From Prosthecobacter debontii (GTDB lineage: Bacteria; Verrucomicrobiota; Verrucomicrobiia; Verrucomicrobiales; Akkermansiaceae): DNA of 32,286 nt. Positions 28,303-32,286 of this stretch are shown here, in pieces; position 1 is the first letter of the stretch; each line of letters opens with the position of its first letter. The position numbers and the translations under genes are program-made. The stretch is taken from positions 1 to 32,286 of the forward strand of contig CAMBQC010000012.1 of assembly GCA_945869855.1 (NCBI GenBank). The letters are read 5' to 3'. A model generated the notes under the pieces. The model searched no databases and was not told the origin of the DNA. It saw nothing but the letters and a program-made list of their open reading frames with translations.

Positions 28303-29676
28303 ATGTATCTGCTTAAGAAAGTTTTCGAACTCAGGGAAAAAGCCCACCCGGATCATGAGAAGCCGTTCCTCGACCATCTCGAGGATCTGCGGGTAATGGT
28401 CACCCGGGTGGTCATCACCCTTCTGGTCTCAATGATTGTGTGCTTCGCATTCCAGGATGACCTAATGCGGATCCTGCGCGCTCCGGTAGAGGATGTGATC
28501 TTCAGCAAGCAGCTGGAAACCATGCCGGACGGCGAGCTACACGAGGGTATCAAGGTTCCGACCGTGGAGACGTGGAACGAGGCGAAGGATGTGGAGCGCA
28601 TCGCCTCTAGCCTCGGCGAGGAGCAGAGAAAATCCTTCTACAAGGCGCTCGCGAAGCCGGACATGGAATTCCACTCGCGCAGCGTGACCCTGCTGCGGGC
28701 AGCGAAGGCGCTGCCGGAGGCGAAGCGCAAGGATTTCGTGGAAGGCCTTAGCGAGGGCGATGCCATGACGCGGCAGCTGCTCGCGCTGCTAGAGTCAGAT
28801 CCCAGCGTGGAGCCGGGCGTAGGATCGAGCACCCGCATGCTTTCCTCGCTGAAACCCACGGAGACTTTCATGCTTTCCATGAAGCTCGCCCTCTACGCGG
28901 GCATCGTGGTGGCGTTTCCGCTATTGCTGATGTTCATCCTCCAGTTCGTCCTGCCGGGGCTGCATGAGAACGAGCGCAAGGTCATGTGGCCGGCGATGGC
29001 GGTCGGCTTCGGGCTTTTCATCGGCGGCGTGCTCTTCGCCTATTTCCTCGTGCTGCCCAAGGCGCTGCTGTTCTTCTATGAATGGAGCGGCAACCTCGGA
29101 GTTTCCAACGAATGGCGCATCGGCGAATACATCACTTTCGCCACTCAATTCACCCTCCTCTTTGGCCTTTCCTTCGAGCTGCCGGTGGTGGTGATGGTGT
29201 TCGTAAAATTGGGGCTGCTCACCTACGATACGATGTCGCGCACGCGGACTTACGCGATCCTTGCAATCTACATCGCCGCCGCGCTGATCACTCCGACCCC
29301 GGACATCATGACCCTCAACCTTATGGCACTGCCCATGCTGCTGCTATATGAGATCTGCATCTGGCTCGCCTGGTTCGATAGAAAAAAGGCGCGCGAACAG
29401 GAAGCCCGCGAAGAGGAGGAGCTGCGGCAGCGCAGGCAGCAGTGGCTCCTGAAAAACGAAGAGCGCGAGGAAGCGCATTCGGATCATGCCGATCCCCACG
29501 GACATGATCCCCACGAGCACGACCACGAGAACGGCTGGCACGATGAATACCACCACCCTGCCGATCATGGTATGCCGGGCGACGAGGAATGGACCGAGCC
29601 TGAGGGTGCCGTGACGGGGGATGACATTCCCGAAGAGGAGCGGAAACGCATGCACGACGAGAACCGTGACACCTGA
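28303..29676 (+). CDS. tatC: Twin-arginine translocase subunit TatC with enlarged first periplasmic loop and His-rich C-terminal tail
   Basis: 457 aa; KPFLDHLEDLRVMVTRVV, ETFMLSMKLALYAGIVVAFPLLLMFILQFVLPGLHENERK, AALITPTPDIMTLNLMALPMLLLYEICIWLA. Confidence 0.92.
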   Translation: MYLLKKVFELREKAHPDHEKPFLDHLEDLRVMVTRVVITLLVSMIVCFAFQDDLMRILRAPVEDVIFSKQLETMPDGELHEGIKVPTVETWNEAKDVERIASSLGEEQRKSFYKALAKPDMEFHSRSVTLLRAAKALPEAKRKDFVEGLSEGDAMTRQLLALLESDPSVEPGVGSSTRMLSSLKPTETFMLSMKLALYAGIVVAFPLLLMFILQFVLPGLHENERKVMWPAMAVGFGLFIGGVLFAYFLVLPKALLFFYEWSGNLGVSNEWRIGEYITFATQFTLLFGLSFELPVVVMVFVKLGLLTYDTMSRTRTYAILAIYIAAALITPTPDIMTLNLMALPMLLLYEICIWLAWFDRKKAREQEAREEEELRQRRQQWLLKNEEREEAHSDHADPHGHDPHEHDHENGWHDEYHHPADHGMPGDEEWTEPEGAVTGDDIPEEERKRMHDENRDT

Positions 29677-29677
29677 T

Positions 29678-30529
29678 ATGCAAAGCCAAAGCGTGAGCGA
29701 AAAATCCCCCTACGCTGGCTGCGCGATCCTCATCGCCGCCCTGCTTGTCATGCTTTTCCTGATCGGCTTTTCCATCTCGGTGCTTTTCCGCCAAGCCAAC
29801 GAAATCGCAAAGTTCACCCATGATAAGCCCGCCGTGGTTGCTGTCGCGCCGCTCGAAGACCGGGAGGTCGAACTGAACCGCCTCGCGGAGAAACTAGAGA
29901 CCTTCCGCCTCGCCGTGATCAATGGTGAATCCGCCACGCTTGAGCTGACGGCAGAGGAAATGAACCTCGCCATCGCCGCCTACCAGCCTTTCAGGGATCT
30001 GCGCGGCATGTTGCGCATCGCTTCCATTTCCCGGGAGGAGATCCGGCTGGAAATCTCATTCCAGCTCAACGGTAAGCCGCGGCTTTCGAGGGAAGGGGAG
30101 GGTGGTATGGTCACCTCGGATCCCCGTTACCTCAACGGCACGATGGTCGCCAAGCCGGGCCTGCTGAACAAGGAAGTCGTCCTCCAGATTAGCGAGATCG
30201 AGGTGCCCGGCAAAACGGTCGCCCGGGGATTCCTCGGTCAGATGTCCCCCTACCGCATCGCAGAGCGCTACGTCGGCAAGGAAGGCATCGGCGGCGTCAT
30301 GTCGCAACTCACTTCCGTGGAACTCTCGGATGGCGCCGTCCGTTTCGTGAAAACCGCAGGCGTGAAACCCAAGGACACCATCACCAACGCGCAGGTGGAC
30401 TCCGCGAGCCAGCGCCTCTTCATGTTTTTTGCCGTCGCGGCCTGCCTTTTCCTTCTTTTCGTGGCGGTCGTGATCTTTGTGGGTCTGCGTTTGAGAAAAC
30501 GAAATGAGGGGGCAGTCTTAAAGGAATGA
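29678..30529 (+). CDS. Hypothetical membrane protein (two terminal TM segments)
   Basis: Start at MQSQSVSEKSPYAGCAILIAALLVMLFLIGF; C-terminal LFMFFAVAACLFLLFVAVVIFVGLRLRKRN. Confidence 0.75.
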   Translation: MQSQSVSEKSPYAGCAILIAALLVMLFLIGFSISVLFRQANEIAKFTHDKPAVVAVAPLEDREVELNRLAEKLETFRLAVINGESATLELTAEEMNLAIAAYQPFRDLRGMLRIASISREEIRLEISFQLNGKPRLSREGEGGMVTSDPRYLNGTMVAKPGLLNKEVVLQISEIEVPGKTVARGFLGQMSPYRIAERYVGKEGIGGVMSQLTSVELSDGAVRFVKTAGVKPKDTITNAQVDSASQRLFMFFAVAACLFLLFVAVVIFVGLRLRKRNEGAVLKE

Positions 30530-30660
30530 TATTCCATAAGACAACCGCATTTGTCGAGGAGATCGAACCAGACGGTAAGGTCCTCACCTACCTACCGCGT
30601 CTCAATCTCAAGGATGTCTATTTCCTCTACAATTCAAACGGCCATTACCGCATGCAATGA
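30526..30660 (+). CDS. 44-aa small ORF bridging two genes by ATGA overlaps
   Basis: MIFHKTTAFVEEIEPDGKVLTYLPRLNLKDVYFLYNSNGHYRMQ*; ATGA overlaps at 30526 and 30657; below the size cut of the provided ORF track. Confidence 0.6.
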   Translation: MIFHKTTAFVEEIEPDGKVLTYLPRLNLKDVYFLYNSNGHYRMQ

Positions 30661-31472
30661 GCTTGGAGGACGATTTCAACGACGTCATCGCCAAGGCAAT
30701 GTGCGGGCTGGGCATTGGTGTTTCTGCCCTTGCCGATGATAGCGGCATCGCCCCTTTTGAAATCGAAGCACTCCTCGGCGGTGCGATGGACAAGACCGCC
30801 GCGCGCGCGATCAGCCCCACTCTTGGTCTTGATGCCGCAGCTCTCATCGCTTTGACTGGATATCATCCGGAGCGGATCGCGTTTCCCGGCGTCCGCCGCA
30901 TCAAGCTGCCTTTCGGGAATTGGAACGTGAACGCGTGGGAGGTGAACATTGATGGCGTCTGCCTTCTGTTCGACGCCGGTTTCGGCGCGCGCGACGTTAT
31001 GGGGAAAGTTTCACCGCATGGACTCAAGGCTCTACTGATCACCCACTCACACCCGGATCACATAGGCGGCGTAGCGGCCCTCGCCGCTTCCGGCGTCCGG
31101 GTGATTTCTGAAACTGAAGCCCTCGCCGCCGGCAAATTCGTTTTCGGACCGCTGGAGTTGAAAGCCGTCGATCTCTCAGGCCACTGCACGCCCTCTACCG
31201 GCTATTTTGTGAACGGCCTTGGCCGCCAGCTCTTGATCGCCGGGGATGCCATCTTCGCTGGCTCCATGGGCGGCTGCAAATCCCGCGAGGCTCACAACCT
31301 CGCCAGCCATACCCTTCGCGCCGCCTTGGCGAATGCCAGTGCTGACTGCATCATTCTCCCTGGTCACGGCCCGGCTACGACCCTCGCTGAAGAGCTTAGA
31401 TCCAATCCTTTCCATCCCCGCTTCAACCCGAACTCAGACATCGATGGAAAAGTCCGACTCGATCTGTCGTAA
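30657..31472 (+). CDS. MBL-fold metallo-hydrolase with N-terminal HTH-like region
   Basis: 271 aa; ITHSHPDHIGGVAAL, LLIAGDAIFAG, IILPGHGPATT; N-terminal GIGVSALADDSGIAPFEIEALLGG resembles an XRE-type HTH. Confidence 0.85.
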   Translation: MSLEDDFNDVIAKAMCGLGIGVSALADDSGIAPFEIEALLGGAMDKTAARAISPTLGLDAAALIALTGYHPERIAFPGVRRIKLPFGNWNVNAWEVNIDGVCLLFDAGFGARDVMGKVSPHGLKALLITHSHPDHIGGVAALAASGVRVISETEALAAGKFVFGPLELKAVDLSGHCTPSTGYFVNGLGRQLLIAGDAIFAGSMGGCKSREAHNLASHTLRAALANASADCIILPGHGPATTLAEELRSNPFHPRFNPNSDIDGKVRLDLS

Positions 31473-31479
31473 CCATACA

Positions 31480-32232
31480 ATGCCTCCTAAGTCAGCCCAT
31501 CTACTTCGATCCAGCCTCGGTATCCTATTCGTTTCTTTTCTGACATCCATCGTCGTTATGGCGAAAGAGAAAAGTTCGATGGTCGAAAAGAGCGGTCATT
31601 TGTTCATCCTCTCTGGGCAGTCGAACATGACAGCAGGTCTGGAAAAGGGTTTCACTGACGTCGTCACCAAGGCGCTTGGAGATGATCAAGTGACGGTTGT
31701 CCGCAGCATGAAAAGCGGGCGGGGCATCCGTTTCTGGGTGAAAGATTATGAGTTGCCCGAAGGTCATCACGCTCATCGCAAGCTTACGGGGGGGAATGGC
31801 GAAGAGTATCCGAAACTCCTGCAAGCGGTCAAAAATACCGGCGATGCAACTAAATTCAAGACCGTAACCTTCATATGGATGCAAGGAGAATCCGATGCTG
31901 GAAGGAATCTCGCTGCCGCTTACGAGAAAAGTTTCAAGACCTTACACCAACAGCTCAAAGCAGATCTCGGATTGGAAAATATGCATTTCGTGATCGGTCG
32001 GATCAGCGATTTCGGGTTGCGTGGCGAGAGCAAGGAAGGCTGGCAACTCATGCGCGAGGTGCAAGTTCACATCGCTGAATCAGATAAACATGGCGCATGG
32101 ATTGATACGGACGATCTCAACGGCGGCGACGAAAAAAATCCGCAGGGTGAACTGCACTATCCAAGCGAGGGATACCCCAAACTCGGAGAACGTTTCGCCC
32201 ATAAAGCACTCGAGCAGTTGGGGGTGAAATAG
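31480..32232 (+). CDS. Sialate O-acetylesterase (SASA) domain-like secreted esterase
   Basis: Start at MPPKSAHLLRSSLGILFVSFLTSIVVMA; SGHLFILSGQSNMTAG, FIWMQGESDAGR, GELHYPSEGYPKLGERFA. Confidence 0.85.
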   Translation: MPPKSAHLLRSSLGILFVSFLTSIVVMAKEKSSMVEKSGHLFILSGQSNMTAGLEKGFTDVVTKALGDDQVTVVRSMKSGRGIRFWVKDYELPEGHHAHRKLTGGNGEEYPKLLQAVKNTGDATKFKTVTFIWMQGESDAGRNLAAAYEKSFKTLHQQLKADLGLENMHFVIGRISDFGLRGESKEGWQLMREVQVHIAESDKHGAWIDTDDLNGGDEKNPQGELHYPSEGYPKLGERFAHKALEQLGVK

Positions 32233-32286
32233 AATGGAACATGCGAAACCCTCAGCCTCCATTCCCATCACATCTCACTAGCGCAA

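Overview
The window looks like a GC-rich bacterial chromosome, probably Verrucomicrobiota; this is inferred from the PSCyt1/DUF1549-DUF1553 plus DUF1501 gene pair and overall gene style. Most of it is housekeeping: leuA (partial), a polyphosphate cluster (PPK2, Ppx/GppA, PPK1) with an embedded RelBE/ParE-like toxin-antitoxin pair, recG, a MazF-type toxin-antitoxin pair, rseP, nadB, a YgfZ-like protein, a 3-hydroxyisobutyrate dehydrogenase-like gene, two glycosyltransferase-like genes, an outer-membrane beta-barrel protein, monomeric isocitrate dehydrogenase, a YcbK/M15-like protein, pgsA-like, panC, an enlarged tatC, an HTH-MBL fusion and a SASA-type esterase. The most unusual signals are not standard genes. 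(1) A four-helix-bundle (23S rRNA intervening-sequence-protein family) ORF sits exactly between the PSCyt1 and DUF1501 genes. It is bracketed by a perfect 19-nt inverted repeat (21/22 extended) that starts on the upstream stop codon and ends 3 nt before the downstream start codon, and its 5' arm runs into a G-quadruplex motif. (2) A ~224-bp intergenic element between DUF1501 and recG has 14-bp terminal inverted repeats, a nested 20-bp imperfect stem and internal hairpins. (3) A REP-like palindrome fills the rseP/nadB intergenic gap, and 24/25 nt of one arm recur inside recG. No rRNA, tRNA, CRISPR array or transposase was recognised.
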